Source: Dastarcus helophoroides
Taxonomy: Eukaryota > Arthropoda > Insecta > Coleoptera > Bothrideridae
Length of the DNA: 64,000 nt
Assembly (NCBI GenBank): GCA_028583605.1
Contig: CM053336.1
Location: 28,130,312 to 28,194,311, forward strand
Reading direction: 5' to 3'
Part shown: positions 47,959 through 58,346 of the stretch, piece by piece
Layout of the letters: every line of letters begins with the position of its first letter
How positions within the stretch are numbered: the first letter of the stretch is position 1
Notes under the pieces: generated by a model
Seen by the model: the letters and a program-made list of their open reading frames with translations, nothing else
What the model was told of the DNA's origin: nothing
Databases searched by the model: none
Translations under genes and position numbers: made by a program

Positions 47959-49246
47959 CAGGTGTGGCCAACTTTGGTGTACATAAGATCTACTTTTTAT
48001 TTTAAAATTGTGTCGCGATCGACCTATTTTTTAGGTAAGAAGGGGATGTTTTTGCAATGTGCTTTTATACCGACGTGCACTTTGGCGAGCTCCATGATTA
48101 AGGGGTAAATAATCTACATACATGAGTATTTATTTAATGGGTTAAAAAACTTATGTCCAGAGGAATTAAAACAACATGAGCACTTATTAATAACATTTAT
48201 TCATTCAAACTTTTTAAATTAATGAGAAACCTGAGTCTGCATTTCCTTTACTAGTGCATCGTAATTTGGAGTATATCCTGACAAAGACAATAACAATGAG
48301 TCCTCAGTATGAGAATCGGTCAGGACGGAACGAAGTTTAGTTTTAGTCAATTGTAAATATGAAAATGCCGATTCGCACAGATACGTAGATCCAAAGCAAG
48401 AATAAATATATTCGCTACATTTGATAATATTGGGATACTTTTCTCGGTTAACATATTTCCAAAAATTTTCTTCAAATTTTCTGGCTTGTAAGATTAAATC
48501 AGATTGTAAAATTATAATTTCATTTTCCAAGGCGTTTTGCTCCATATCAAATAAGTCTGCAATTTTTTTGCTAATTTCCTTCACAATTAAATCTTTTTTG
48601 AAAGGAAAATATGTAAATTCCACAATTTCTTTAATTTTTTTAAAATCTTGGAATCGCTTCTAAAAATCTTCCATTACATTTTGTATTTCGGCCACGTACT
48701 TGTCAATCTCATAAATAATATTTTTATGTTTTTGTAAGTTGTCTGCCATATTTGGAAAATGGTTCATATTATTTTGTTGTAAATCTTCTATCAACAAAAT
48801 AAATTTGGTTTTATATGCATCTATGCTGCTAATCATATCAATTATTGTTTTATTTTTACATTGTAATTCTAAATTGAAATGGCTTAATATGGAAGTAAAA
48901 TCTGTAAGGAATGCTAAGTCACTAAGCCAGGTTTTGTCATTTAAATATGCATATTTTTTCTCTTGTTCATTAAGAAATTCTATTATTTCAGGCAATAAAT
49001 CACGAAAAAAAGAACTTAATAAAACCATTTCAAATGTCAAAACAAACTAATAAAAATAATGATAATATAAAAATTATATCCTTTCTATGAGCTAATCACA
49101 GAAAACATTTGAATAAAAAGTATTTGTACTTTTTAAGTTAAAGTTTTTATGAGATACTTTTCGCAAACCCCGAACTTGCGAGTGATCGACCAAAATTGGT
49201 CTCGCGATCGACCGGTCGATCGCGATCGACTTGTTGGCCACCCCTG
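47959..49246 (-). mobile_element. hAT element, internally deleted, perfect 8-bp target duplication
   Basis: Ends are CAGGTGTGGCCAACTT (left) and CAGGGGTGGCCAACAA (right, reverse complemented), both hAT-type. The 8-bp target duplication GTGTACAC is perfect on both sides (47951-47958 and 49247-49254). Subterminal DNA has repeated GGTCGATCGCGATCGACC palindromes near the right end and TCGCGATCGACC near the left. At 1,288 bp it holds only the C-terminal half of a transposase, so it is an internal-deletion derivative. It was inserted into the DIRS-like RNase H. Confidence 0.9.
48219..49040 (-). pseudogene. hAT transposase C-terminal half (EPM2AIP1/ZBED-like)
   Basis: Two minus-strand blocks, 48660-49040 and 48219-48659, are in the same frame and separated by a single TAG. 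The first block (FFRDLLPEIIEFLNEQEKKY, then WLSDLAFLTDFTSILSHFNL) matches the middle of hAT transposases of the GTF2IRD2/EPM2AIP1 type. The second ends with the hAT dimerisation region, with CESAFSYLQLTKTKLRSVLT and DSLLLSLSGYTPNYDALV. The BED zinc finger and the first catalytic Asp residues are missing. One stop plus this deletion makes it a pseudogene. The clean frame otherwise suggests a fairly recent insertion. Confidence 0.75.
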
Positions 49247-49541
49247 GTGTACACTATCCATGTCATTCACCATTCACGCATCAGATTGCGGTAGTCCTAT
49301 AAATCCTACAGAGAACTGAACAGTTTTTTAATTGTTTGGTATACCATTTCTGTCCCAAAAATTGAGCTAGAAGTTCTAAATAATTGATGGGATGGGTCTT
49401 GCCTTTCTCGGACCAAAAACCGAGAGAACATCCGGCGAAATATTTCCATAACGAATGGGTCTTTCTGTAGAGAGTATTATCATATTTCAAGTTTTCTAGC
49501 TGCCAATAAATGCTAGAAATCGAGCCGATTGCAGGGAGCAT

Positions 49542-51036
49542 TGTAATTTTCCTGGCTTCTGTTGAGCGCTAAAAAATTTATGTGTTCGAAAAGTTTGATG
49601 TACCAAAAAGCCACAGTTTAAAGCTGGGCAAACCGACACCAAGTTTTCCCTTAATGTGGAGAAACATTCTGCGTTGTCATAATTGTTTTGTTTGTTTTAG
49701 GCTGAGATGGAAAATCCACTTTTCAAATTGAATTGAGATACTAAAGAGTTAAAAAACACACCTAAATAGACTCATTTATTAACTGGGAGCAAACAGCTGT
49801 TGCTATAGCTATAATTGAAAGTAAATTGAGATACTTAGGTCTGAAGAATTGCGATAATTGATAATGAGACCCCAATGTTACAATTAGTTTATTGTTTGAA
49901 ATATATCGGAGACACTACCTTTATAAGAAACTACCCATGGAGATAATCATTCAAAAAGACTAAGGGCATCAGCCTTTCTTATTTTTTGAATGCATCTATT
50001 ATTGCGGCAAAATTTATACCAAAACAAACACAAGTATATTCGTTCATTTTGCCACTGAATGAAAATCTGAATCATTGAGGCCAGGAAATTGGTGTTTCCC
50101 AATTCAAGTTGTGTCAAAATAATTTAACTAAATTGAGCTAGTGGTGACCCTATAATGTTCCATTTCATAATGGTTTTTCCAACTTAGTATGAAACGAAAG
50201 AATATAAGATTTGAATAAGAATTATACGTTCGAGGCTTCAGAAAATAGCCTCAGATATTAAAATGTCATCGATAGATGTAGAAAGAAATGCGTTTCATTT
50301 CTTCCAGTCATCAATGGGGTTAGTCCACAAGGAGTCAAAGAGTCAAAGGCGAATCAGGCTTTAACGCCTCTTAGCCACAACAAAGTAAGACTATTGGTGA
50401 TCAGAATTTTCCAACTTTTATAAAAATGTCTTTAACGTCCAGCTATTTTCCATACTTCTCTCCACTCTTGACTTCTACTGGCGTTCTCTTGAAGTTTGAA
50501 CAGCGGGGGTTCGACTAATGTTCAGGCATACAAAATCCTTCGTCGAAGAACTTTCAGTAGGTCCATAAGGATGAGAATACTATCGCTCTACTATCGCTCC
50601 CCTCCCCGCCCCTTTTTGTCGAACAACGCTTTATCGATAGCAGAAAAGTAGGCACCAAGTGGAATCCGCTTATTGCATAGGGGCTCGTCCCTCTGGGAGA
50701 CGAAGAAAGGAATGGCTTGTTCCAAAACAGGATATAGGTTTGGAGCTCCAATATTGCCACTGTTGTCTAGGTCTAATTATTTTCATATTATACCCATTCT
50801 TTCCTTGCAAACTAATTGAGCTTTAACAAAATGGAGCCATCTAACGGAAATTTGTGGATGTATAAGGGGCGTGAAATATATAACACATCAACTTAATTTT
50901 CCAAATGTATAAAAGGGGCAGACTTCCACATCTCGAATATCAGGCGAGGTTCCCCCTTCTCCAGACATGGTCCTAAATATTTTGACATAAGTCAAAAGAT
51001 CAACGGAGGAAGATTTTACATCGACTATTAGCTATT
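49542..51036 (-). pseudogene. Presumed DIRS-like reverse transcriptase/gag region, heavily decayed
   Basis: This is the expected position of the reverse transcriptase. Minus-strand fragments such as LDVKDIFIKVGKF near 50420-50460 resemble an RT active-site approach (LDLKDAYFxIPI). An open block at 50554-50760 with GAPNLYPVLEQAIPFFVSQR in an overlapping frame is unrecognised. Stops are frequent and I cannot find the YxDD motif. Assignment is by context. Confidence 0.3.
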
Positions 51037-52560
51037 AGTGGAATCAAACAACTGTACGCTTTACAGCGTAGGTACCGTGAGTCAATGGAGGCATTTGCAG
51101 TACGCAACTGTATGTAGACATAGGGTTATCCAAAAAACTACTCTTTGTGAATATCAATGTTCAACAAGCGCTGTAGTCAAAGGCAGATTGCCATTGCAGA
51201 TTTCGCGGTGGAGATCGCATATAAAATGTAACCCTTAGATACTGTAATCAGCAAAAAACAGTAAACGTTTTGCAGCGTACGTTTTACAGTGTATGTTTTG
51301 CAGCCAGTATTGTGATGCAGTGGTGGCAGTTGCAACAGAACATGTAAAAATGCGGCCATTCCAAACTGTACTTTGTCAATGTCAAGTTTCAGCAAGCATA
51401 TGTAGTCTGGGCAGGAAAACATTTCGTAAGGTAACCAACACTGTAATCAAAAAACAGTAAGGGTAGCAGTGCAAATTGTGCGATTCAATGGTAACGATTG
51501 AATCAGGACAGGAAGAGATGATATCATTAAAGAACTGCAACTTTGAAGGTTAAACAAGCCCATGTAGTCAAGGCCAGAATACCATTCAACATTTCGTAAG
51601 TCAACCATTACTTGAATCAAAAAACAGTAAGGCATACAGCGCAAGTGCTCCAACTTAATGGTGGTAATTGCAGCAGAACATAAGGAGATGCGGTCCTCTA
51701 ATACAGCTGGTGACTATCATGGTTCAATAAGCACATGTGGTCAAGGCCAGTATACCATTGAAAAGTTCGTAAATCAACCATTACTGTAATCAAAAAACAG
51801 TAAGGTAATGGTGGTAATTGCAGCAGGACATCTAGAGATGCGGTCCTCTAAAAGCTGTAGCTGCTGACTATCATGGTTCAATAAGCACATGTGGTCAGGC
51901 CAGTATACCATTGAAAAGTTCGTAAATCAGCCATTACTGTACTCAAAAAACAGTAAGGTAAGCAGCGCAAGTGCGGCAACTCAATGGTGGTAAATGCAGC
52001 AGTACATCTAGAAATACTATAGTCACATATAATCAAGGCCGGTATACCAGAAAAAAAAATTGTAAGTCAACCAATACTGTAATCAAAAAACAGTAAGGTA
52101 TGCAGCGCAAGTGCTGCGTTTCAATAGTGGCCATTGCAACGGTACATGTAGAGATCCGGTCATCCAAAAATTGCAGTGTGTGAATGTTAAGATTCAACAG
52201 GCACGTGTGGTCAAGGCCTATGTACCATTGACATATTTGTGAGACAACCTTTACTCTAATCAAAAAAGAGTAAGGTAAGCAGCGCAAGTACTGCGATTCA
52301 GTAGTAGGACATATATTCGGACATGCGGTCCTCCAACGACTGCGGTTTGTGAACATTAAGGTTCGGCTAGCACAAGTAGGCCAACACTTTATATCAATGA
52401 ACATTTCGTGCTAGAAATCACAAAGAATTCAACAGTCAACTGTAATCAAAAAACAGTACGTTTTGCACCTTAAAGGCTGCTATCCCATGGTAGTGGTAAG
52501 AACAACATGTGGTCATTCAAAACAAAGGTCGACAAACATTGTAGTCAAGCACCGACTATT
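51037..52560. repeat. Tandem array of about nine 140-200-bp units with a conserved hairpin
   Basis: Unit starts lie near 51037, 51241, 51441, 51611, 51781, 51933, 52075, 52253 and 52438. A typical unit has TTACTGTAATCAAAAAACAG followed by TAAGGTAAGCAGCGCAAGTG, then CAATGGTGGTAATTGCAGCA, a GAGATGCGGTC block, a TTCAACAAGCACATGTAGTC block and GGCCAGTATACCATTGAAC. The TTACTGT/ACAGTAA arms form a short hairpin in most units. In the 52253 unit both arms differ (ACTCT and AGAGT) and still pair. A weak further echo lies at about 52890-52960. A long minus-strand frame crosses units 7-8 (52033-52404), but unit lengths are not multiples of three. Confidence 0.85.
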
Positions 52561-53218
52561 GCGGGCATAAATGAGATATGTTAGAACTTATAGAGGTTAA
52601 AAGAAGTTTAACAGATGTCTTGCCCGAGCGATCCAACGAGAGCTGCCTTCTACCGTCCCCTTCATAAACGCTGACAGCTTTATTGCTGTGGGTTTGCTTT
52701 CCTTGCTGTGTATGAAAGGAATATTATATCACCTAACCACATCTCTTTATCAGAGACTGGAAAGAATTTGTAGAAAAGTCGAGAAATAAAGGCATGGATG
52801 TGTTGTGTTAAATCAATTTGGTGTAATTTACCCGAAATAAATCAGTAAAAATCTAAAATATAGAAGTCAAAAGTGAACAATTACGGGTACCCAAACAGTA
52901 TGCTGTGCATAGAAGTAATACATATATGATGTTATGCAATGGTGGTAGGTGTAGCATGACATCAAAGGAGTCAAAAGGAGGGAAAATACCTTCAAAATTA
53001 TTTTCCATCGCGGAGCTGTGTAACTGAAAACGTCTTGTGGGCTTCCATCTTGACCACTATTGCAATTATCGAAGCAATTTGATAACACTTTAATTGAAAG
53101 GGGATGGCGACCGACTCCGAGGGCTTTTGACAATTTTACGGGCATAACACGCACTCGCGAACTACTTTCTTTCTTAGAAAGTTAACATGTCGCGTCCTAA
53201 ACGCATCGCACAAAAACA
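52561..53218 (-). other. Presumed 5' coding region of the DIRS-like element
   Basis: The minus-strand open frame at 52867-53154 starts MPVKLSKALGVGRHPLSI (second Met) about 65 bases inside the right terminal repeat, which is where a DIRS gag-like ORF should begin. The first 45 residues have coding-like composition; the rest becomes hydrophobic and AT-rich. I recognise no gag motif. 52600-52866 has no assignable content. Confidence 0.35.
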
Positions 53219-53376
53219 AAGACTGAAGTATATGGGGAGCCGAGGTGCATACGCAGCGGGGACTGTGAGGGCATAACGAGATTTATGATTTGTTTATTTC
53301 TTTAAAATATGTGATCGTATCGCCTAGAATGAAGGTACTACAATTTATCCTATTTACGAGACGAGACCGAATATAA
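53219..53376 (-). repeat. DIRS-like right terminal repeat (5' end of element)
   Basis: 53219-53357 is the inverted copy of 46604-46742, and 53358-53376 (CGAGACGAGACCGAATATAAT region) is the outer extension mirrored in the internal complementary region. A plus-strand mini-ORF (MSRPKRIAQKQRLKYMGSRG..., from 53188) runs into the repeat and is probably fortuitous. Confidence 0.85.
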
Positions 53377-53660
53377 TAATAATTTTAAGGTGAAAATGGA
53401 ACTAAAGTCTTTACAATTTCTAAGTATGTATCCTAGCATTCTGAAGGCTTCGCTGACTATTGCGTCTATGTGAGAAATAAACGTAAATTGAGAATCAAAG
53501 AGTATACTTAAATCTTTCATCTCTAGGTCTGGACAAATGTATATTATTAATATTATAATTATAATATAGAGGTTCGTTTTTCCTGCTAAATGTCATAACA
53601 CTACACTGACTACTGTCTCTTTTAAAGACACAAACAAATGTCTGTTAGTTACTTTTGAAG
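53377..53660. other. Spacer between the DIRS-like and P-like elements
   Basis: AT-rich, with a TATTATTAATATTATAATTA run at about 53550. No feature recognised. Confidence 0.45.
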
Positions 53661-54924
53661 AACATCATTTTTCCTTGCATGTAGTGCATTCACGAATATT
53701 GATTTTCTTCAATAAGTAACCTGCTACATATACGGAAGCCTGGTTTTCTTCCGGAGGCAATTCTGTATCCGAATATTTATCAACGATTTCTTCAACAACA
53801 GTAAGATCTCTAGCGATAGTTGTTAGAAAAAAACACAGATCAGTTAAAAATTTGCAATAATCATCTTCACAGTTCCGTCCCTTAACAAGAGGTGCTGCAA
53901 AGTTGTTTATCACAAGAGCTTTTAGCGCTGCAACAAACTGGTGGCATGTGGAATATGTATTACAAATTCCATGCTGACGAATTTGGCAAAACAAATTCTC
54001 CAAAGGATCCTGATTTAATGATCCCAATGATCAATATTTCAGACCTTTTTTTCTTAAGAAAATTCCATAAGAAAATAACTGACCTAATCGTAGTTTGCCA
54101 ACCATTTAAAAAATACACCAAATTTGTACAATCTTTCCCACTACGATCAATCATTTTCCACTTCTAATTTGCAAAAGAATGCCAGACCAGAATTCTAGAT
54201 GTGGAGATGCGTTTGACAATGCACACCTAAATCCTTTGCCGTCCTGAGGATACAAATTTTCCCCATTTAATGAATCAAACAGTGCGTTTATCATAGAAAC
54301 AAATTTAGCTGCGTTAAGTGATTCTGCAGGCAAATCTCCAGAGACGAAAAATGTTTCTATAGCAACTGCAACTGCACGACTCATTTGAGCTGCGGCCAAT
54401 TTAGCCTTCATTTTGAGAAAGCTATCCTTAAAATTGAAATGCCCTTTCTTTAATTTGATCAATTGTTTATAGGTTCTTTTATTCTGATCTATATGAAATG
54501 CGGATTCTATATGTTCAAATTTGGCAAATTTATTCTTTTCAAATTCAATATCGTATTTTAAAAGTGCATTTCTAGTATTTTTTAATAGATGAGGAACATC
54601 AAATATAATACAAATATATTCCCCATTCACCAAAAATGATAAGGAGTTGGTTTGACTTTATTTTATTTACAAAGTGATGAAAGAGCATGTCGATTTGTAG
54701 GAGCTTGATTACAAACTGTTGCTGCTATATATTTTTTGCAATTTTTTAATGAGATCAACAATCAAAAATTTTAAAGCAAATGCTGATATTGCATTTTGAG
54801 TAAAATAGTATGCAACAACTTGCTTATAATTTTTGCGGACCCCTCTTTAACATAAATACAAGAGCCTAATTTGCGGGATGATCTGTACGTCCTAATGTAC
54901 CTAAATCTTCAAATCCACTAACTA

Positions 54925-56208
54925 TTAGGTTGGCAACTAAGTAATTGCGGATTTTTTTAGAAAATTAAAGACAATTTTTTCATGGAACTAAATAACTTTA
55001 TTCTGTAATGTATTGACCATTTTGATCAATGACCTTTGCCATCTTTCAGGCAGCGTCATAATCCCACGTTCATAAAACTTCTGGTTTTTATTAGCAAAAA
55101 ACTGAATCAGGTACGATTTGACATCATCATTATTATTGAAATTTTTACCATTCAACGAGTTTTGTAAAGATCGAAACAGAAAGTAATCAGATGGTGCAAG
55201 GTCAGGACTATATGGTGGATGTGGCAAAACATCCCAACCAAGCTCCAATAATTTTTGCCGAGTGACCAAAAATGTGTGTGGCCTTGCATTGTCATGATGG
55301 AATACAACATTTTTTCGATTTGTCACTTCGAGCCGCTTTTCTTCAAGTGCGTTGTTTAATTTCGTTAGTTGTTCAATGTAGACATCAGAATTGATCGTTC
55401 GGTTAGGTGGTAAGAGTTCAAAGTAGACAATTCCTTTGTAATCCCACCAAACTGGTAACAAAACCTTCTTTTAATGAATTTCAGCTTTTGATGTTGTTTA
55501 AGTTGGTTCACCTGGTCTGCTCCACGATTTTTTCCGCTTGATATTCTTGTAAACAACCCATTTTTCATCGCCAGTTATCAGTCGTTTTAAAAATGGATCA
55601 TTTTCATTGCGTTTCTTTAGCAAATCGCACTGTTAATGCGTTGCGTTAAATGCGTTTCTTTCAGTTCGTGAGGAACCCATGTATCGAGTTTTTGAACATA
55701 ACCAAGTTGTTTTAAGTGATTTTCAATGCATGTATGTGATACATGAAGCTTCTCTGCAATCTCACGTGTTGTACTGTGACTATCCGAATCGATTATTGCT
55801 TTGATTAGGGCGTCATCAACTTCAACTGGACGACCAGAGCGTTTTTCATCTTTGAGTGAAAAATCACCAGAACGAAATTTGGCAAACCAATTTTGACACT
55901 GCCGTTCTTTTAAGGCTTCGTCACCATAAACAGCACATAACTTTTTATGAGCTTGCGATGCGTTTTTCCCTTTGCGGAAATAAAAAAGCAAAATATGACG
56001 AAAATGTTCCTTTTGCTTTTCCATTTTTCAACGAAGGCCAAGCGAAAGCTACGCAACCGATCAAAAAACTTTTTTTACTGATTTACAGCTGAATTGCCAA
56101 CCATCAAATAACAAAATGTGTTTTACATTTGTACTACGCCTGCAAACCTAAAAATTCAACTGAAGCCATTTATGAGTGAAATCCGCAATTACTTAGTTGC
56201 CAACCCAA
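54925..56208 (-). mobile_element. Complete-length mariner element (1,284 bp) with TA duplication
   Basis: The termini are TTAGGTTGGCAACTAAGTAA (left) and TTGGGTTGGCAACTAAGTAA (right, reverse complemented), and the match continues through TTGCGGATTT. TA flanks each end (54923-54924 and 56209-56210). The insertion splits the P-like transposase just after its first catalytic region, and the reading of the host pseudogene resumes precisely on the other side. Confidence 0.92.
54988..56024 (-). pseudogene. Mariner transposase (SETMAR-like), one frameshift and two stops
   Basis: Starts MEKQKEHFRHILLFYFRKGK at 56024. The paired HTH region is intact (YGDEALKERQCQNWFAKFRS, then REIAEKLHVSHTCIENHLKQ and the WVPHEL linker). 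A frameshift lies at about 55625 (around RIN/CDLLKKRNEND). The first catalytic Asp is in ITGDEKWVVY. Two CAA-to-TAA-type stops follow at about 55500 and 55475. From 55461 the frame is open through HHDNARPHTF (second Asp) and YSPDLAPSDYFLFRSL (third Asp, 34 residues on, the mariner spacing) to the end. All three catalytic residues remain visible, so decay is modest. Confidence 0.88.
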
Positions 56209-57193
56209 TAGTTGTTTATGGCTTTCATCACTACTCAAAGAAATTTCATCAAAAATTAGGGTACAATGACGATCCAGATCATCCATATTTCTTGTTCTTA
56301 ATTTTAAATGTTCAAAATCAGCTGGATCAATACCAGTTTCCAATGGAATTTTTGATAAAACTTCTTTAAGGGTTTTGACAGAAGGCAACTGAAAATATAC
56401 TTGCAAATATCTATATAAACGCGGACTTCTTTTGTAGACTGACAAAGCAAAAGCTTTGTCCTGCAGAGTCCACCTTCTACCACTAGGACGTCGTGTGGCA
56501 TTTCGCAGCTGAGAATTTATAAATTCTTTGCTGACATTATTTAAATAAGATTCAATAAATTCAAAGCTTCCATCGTTATATAAATTTTTTATTGCAGAAA
56601 GATCAGCCCTTGTATTTTTTAAAAGAGATCCCAATTTTGAAACTTTTGAAGTATCATTGCGATGAATTTGGTACATTTTTGATTCTTCTACAGTTAAATC
56701 TGCCTTAGATTTCCCAATTTGGGGTAACATTCCCATTTGACTTTCCGAAAGAAAGGAAAATTAATTAATAAAAGACATTTTTGAGCAATGAGTGCCTTTT
56801 TGTGATTAATTATGATCTAATTCTATATTACTTACAATGTTATTTTCATTTGGATTAATAACAGTTTCATTTTGAGTAAGTTCGAAACCAGAAGTTGTAG
56901 GTACATTCAAGACATCTTGTTTTGCCTGTTGAGGTATACTGAGAGGTTTTAACATTTTCTGAGAGCTATTTAAATAATCTGATTCATTAAAATGGTCATC
57001 ACGGATACGATAATTTTCACAAGAGTCAGAAGTGACATTGCAAATATCTGCAATGTTTCCAGGTGTTTGGGAAACTTATGAAAAGTTGTATTTTTATAAT
57101 CATCACTAATGATATTAGTATAATATGCATTCTTACAAGATTGCTAGTTCTTCCTCGTCGTTGTTGGCTAGAACTTGATAAAAGTTTTTTATT

Positions 57194-57451
57194 TCAAGTT
57201 TCGCCGCCGCATGGTCTTTGACATTTTCGGTCCTGGTTGTCTTTTCCTTTTCCGCTGGTAGACTCCATGTGAGTCACCGCAGATGCTCCTTTTTGCTTTG
57301 GACTCTCGGCGCGAGCACTGCTTTTGGAAGTGCTTGGCGCGTCCCTTTTCACTATGTAGTCGATAGCCCCCTTAACCTCGACAAGAATGTCTTGAAGAGG
57401 CATCTCTCGGTACTCCTTATTTATCCTACGTTTCATGGTTGTAACGACCAA
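57194..57451 (-). CDS. Unrecognised 85-codon open frame
   Basis: The start is near 57451 (MVVTTMKRRINKEYREMPLQ) and the end at 57194. The composition is charged and coding-like, with a Ser/Lys/Gly-rich C-terminal half (STSGKGKDNQDRKC). It lies just outside the candidate 3' LTR of the gypsy-like element and upstream of the P-like pseudogene, so it may belong to either or to a third element. No domain recognised. Confidence 0.3.
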   Translation of the reverse strand: MVVTTMKRRINKEYREMPLQDILVEVKGAIDYIVKRDAPSTSKSSARAESPKQKGASAVTHMESTSGKGKDNQDRKCQRPCGGET

Positions 57452-57912
57452 AATACAATTATTTTGACCGTTTAACTTCTTCTTTTTTCTTCTCTTTTGC
57501 TAAGGTGCCCCTTAGCGTTTTTGTCCTAAGTAAATTTAAAAATAATACCATGCAAAAGAATCTACTTCAGGCAAGATTAGTTACTATCTCTAATGTTAGT
57601 AATACTTGTTTACAACTTAATCAGTTGGTGTTCAATGAATGTAGAAGAATCTAGAATTAGTAATGTTGATGTAATAAACAACTTACTCAGTAATCGCAGG
57701 TATTAATTAGCTAACAAGCTTTACCGTAGCAACAATGATCCGGGAATCTGGTCGCACACGATAATAGAAAAACTTTGGCCAACTAACTTGAGATTTTCTC
57801 GCTGTTAAATATCTCAGGAGAACGCACTTCATTGTTCACTCGCTGACACTCAACTAACAATTAACTACATTGCCCTATGCTGGCCGTACAGCATTCTCAG
57901 TCTGAAACTCAC
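57439..57912 (-). mobile_element. Candidate 3' LTR of the gypsy-like element
   Basis: Read on the minus strand, this begins near TGAGTTTCAGACTGAGAATG just after the integrase-like remnant and ends GGTCGTTACA, giving TG...CA ends. Its length (about 470) is reasonable. It has no matching 5' LTR in the window to prove it; upstream of gag no copy was found. Treat the borders as tentative. Confidence 0.35.
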
Positions 57913-58306
57913 TATAGCCTTAATGTTTCTCTCGGATTTTGTAATTTTATTGTTCGAATTTTTTCTGTCAATGTCGAAAGTAATCTTTCGAAGGGTGAAT
58001 TGGAATTTGGGTTATGATTTGTAGCGAAATGAATTTTGATTTTGAATAGGTGGCAAATTTCTTGAAAAACATTATTTTCGAACTCTACCTTCATCACAAA
58101 CTATTTTTACTGGGTGATTGTGGTGTGCACAAAAGTGTCGAAATTTGTTTAAAATAGTCATTAACATGATATGCTTGAGCATATTTAGAAAATAAATCGA
58201 TTATCGTTAAACAATGCGAGGTATCAATATGAACAATATTGAATTGTTTCTTTGCTACCAAGGGACAACTTAATGCAATTTTATGAGGGTTCCTTTCGTA
58301 CTTCAA
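57912..58306 (-). pseudogene. Ty3/gypsy-like integrase remnant
   Basis: Two overlapping minus-strand frames together give the retroviral-type integrase core. 58094-58306 has FNIVHIDTSHCLTIIDLFSK (first Asp region) and YAQAYHV. 57912-58097 has VEFENNVFQEICHLFKIKI and HFATNHNPNSNSPFERLLST (the Glu-containing region). A frameshift separates them, and the second Asp context is degraded. The zinc-binding N-terminus and the C-terminal domain are missing. Confidence 0.7.
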
Positions 58307-58346
58307 ATTTCACATTCGTTAATAATTTTATTAATTATATAAGGTC

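Larger units (their letters stand above)
47583..49541 (-). pseudogene. DIRS-like RNase H remnant, split by a hAT insertion
   Basis: The upstream part on the minus strand (49281-49541) reads GFWSEKGKTHPINYLELLAQ and onward to CSVLCRIYRTTAI. This corresponds to the NYLELLAVFLGLK and RIDNTTAI stretches of DIRS RNase H. The downstream part (47583-47950) contains LGSLVINLFASRIKTKSKVY and RISDPGSQF, corresponding to the IDLFASRLNxQ and DPxA region that ends the domain. The hAT element at 47959-49246 lies between the two. Stops and small shifts are present on both sides. The catalytic RID has become RIY. Confidence 0.65.
46541..53376 (-). mobile_element. DIRS-like tyrosine-recombinase retroelement (6.8 kb), decayed interior
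   Basis: The two ends carry a 139-bp inverted repeat (46604-46742 and 53219-53357) that appears identical, each with a different outer extension. Inside the left end, 46800-46908 is complementary to both outer ends joined head to tail, the internal complementary region diagnostic of DIRS elements. The two outer ends share AAT at the would-be circle junction, and there is no target duplication. Minus-strand remnants of DIRS-type RNase H (49281-49541 and 47583-47828) and probable recombinase (47010-47580) lie in the right order toward the complementary region. A hAT element and a minisatellite interrupt the interior, so the copy is non-autonomous. Confidence 0.8.
53665..57110 (-). pseudogene. 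P-element/THAP9-type transposase pseudogene, split by a mariner
   Basis: Minus-strand order. A THAP-domain remnant at about 57065-56900 has FHKFPKH, then YRIRDDHFNESDY, where the usual Cys of RIC is Arg, then MLKPLSIP. Next is RRWTLQDKAFALSVYKRSPR (about 56490-56430) and the first catalytic region LIFDEISLSS (near 56240). The mariner follows, then GFEDLGTLGRTDHPAN with a stop. FDVPHLLKNTRNALLKYDIE lies at 54633-54540, SPHLEFWS near 54180 and LNGWQTTIRSV near 54090. NQDPLENLFCQIRQHGI (54015 onward) precedes the C-terminal VYVAGYLLKKI with a Cys pair. A possible 95-base intron (donor near 56835, acceptor AG at 56741-56742) does not keep frame. Several stops and shifts are present. Terminal repeats were not found. 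Confidence 0.8.

Noticed and set aside
51037..52560. CRISPR array
   Set aside because: Units of 140-200 bp diverge along their whole length, with no short constant repeat and unique spacers, and the context is eukaryotic.
53188..53277. Plus-strand mini-ORF (MSRPKRIAQKQRLKYMGSRG...) as a conserved peptide gene
   Set aside because: It overlaps the DIRS-like terminal repeat. The other copy of the repeat lacks the start, so the open frame is probably accidental.
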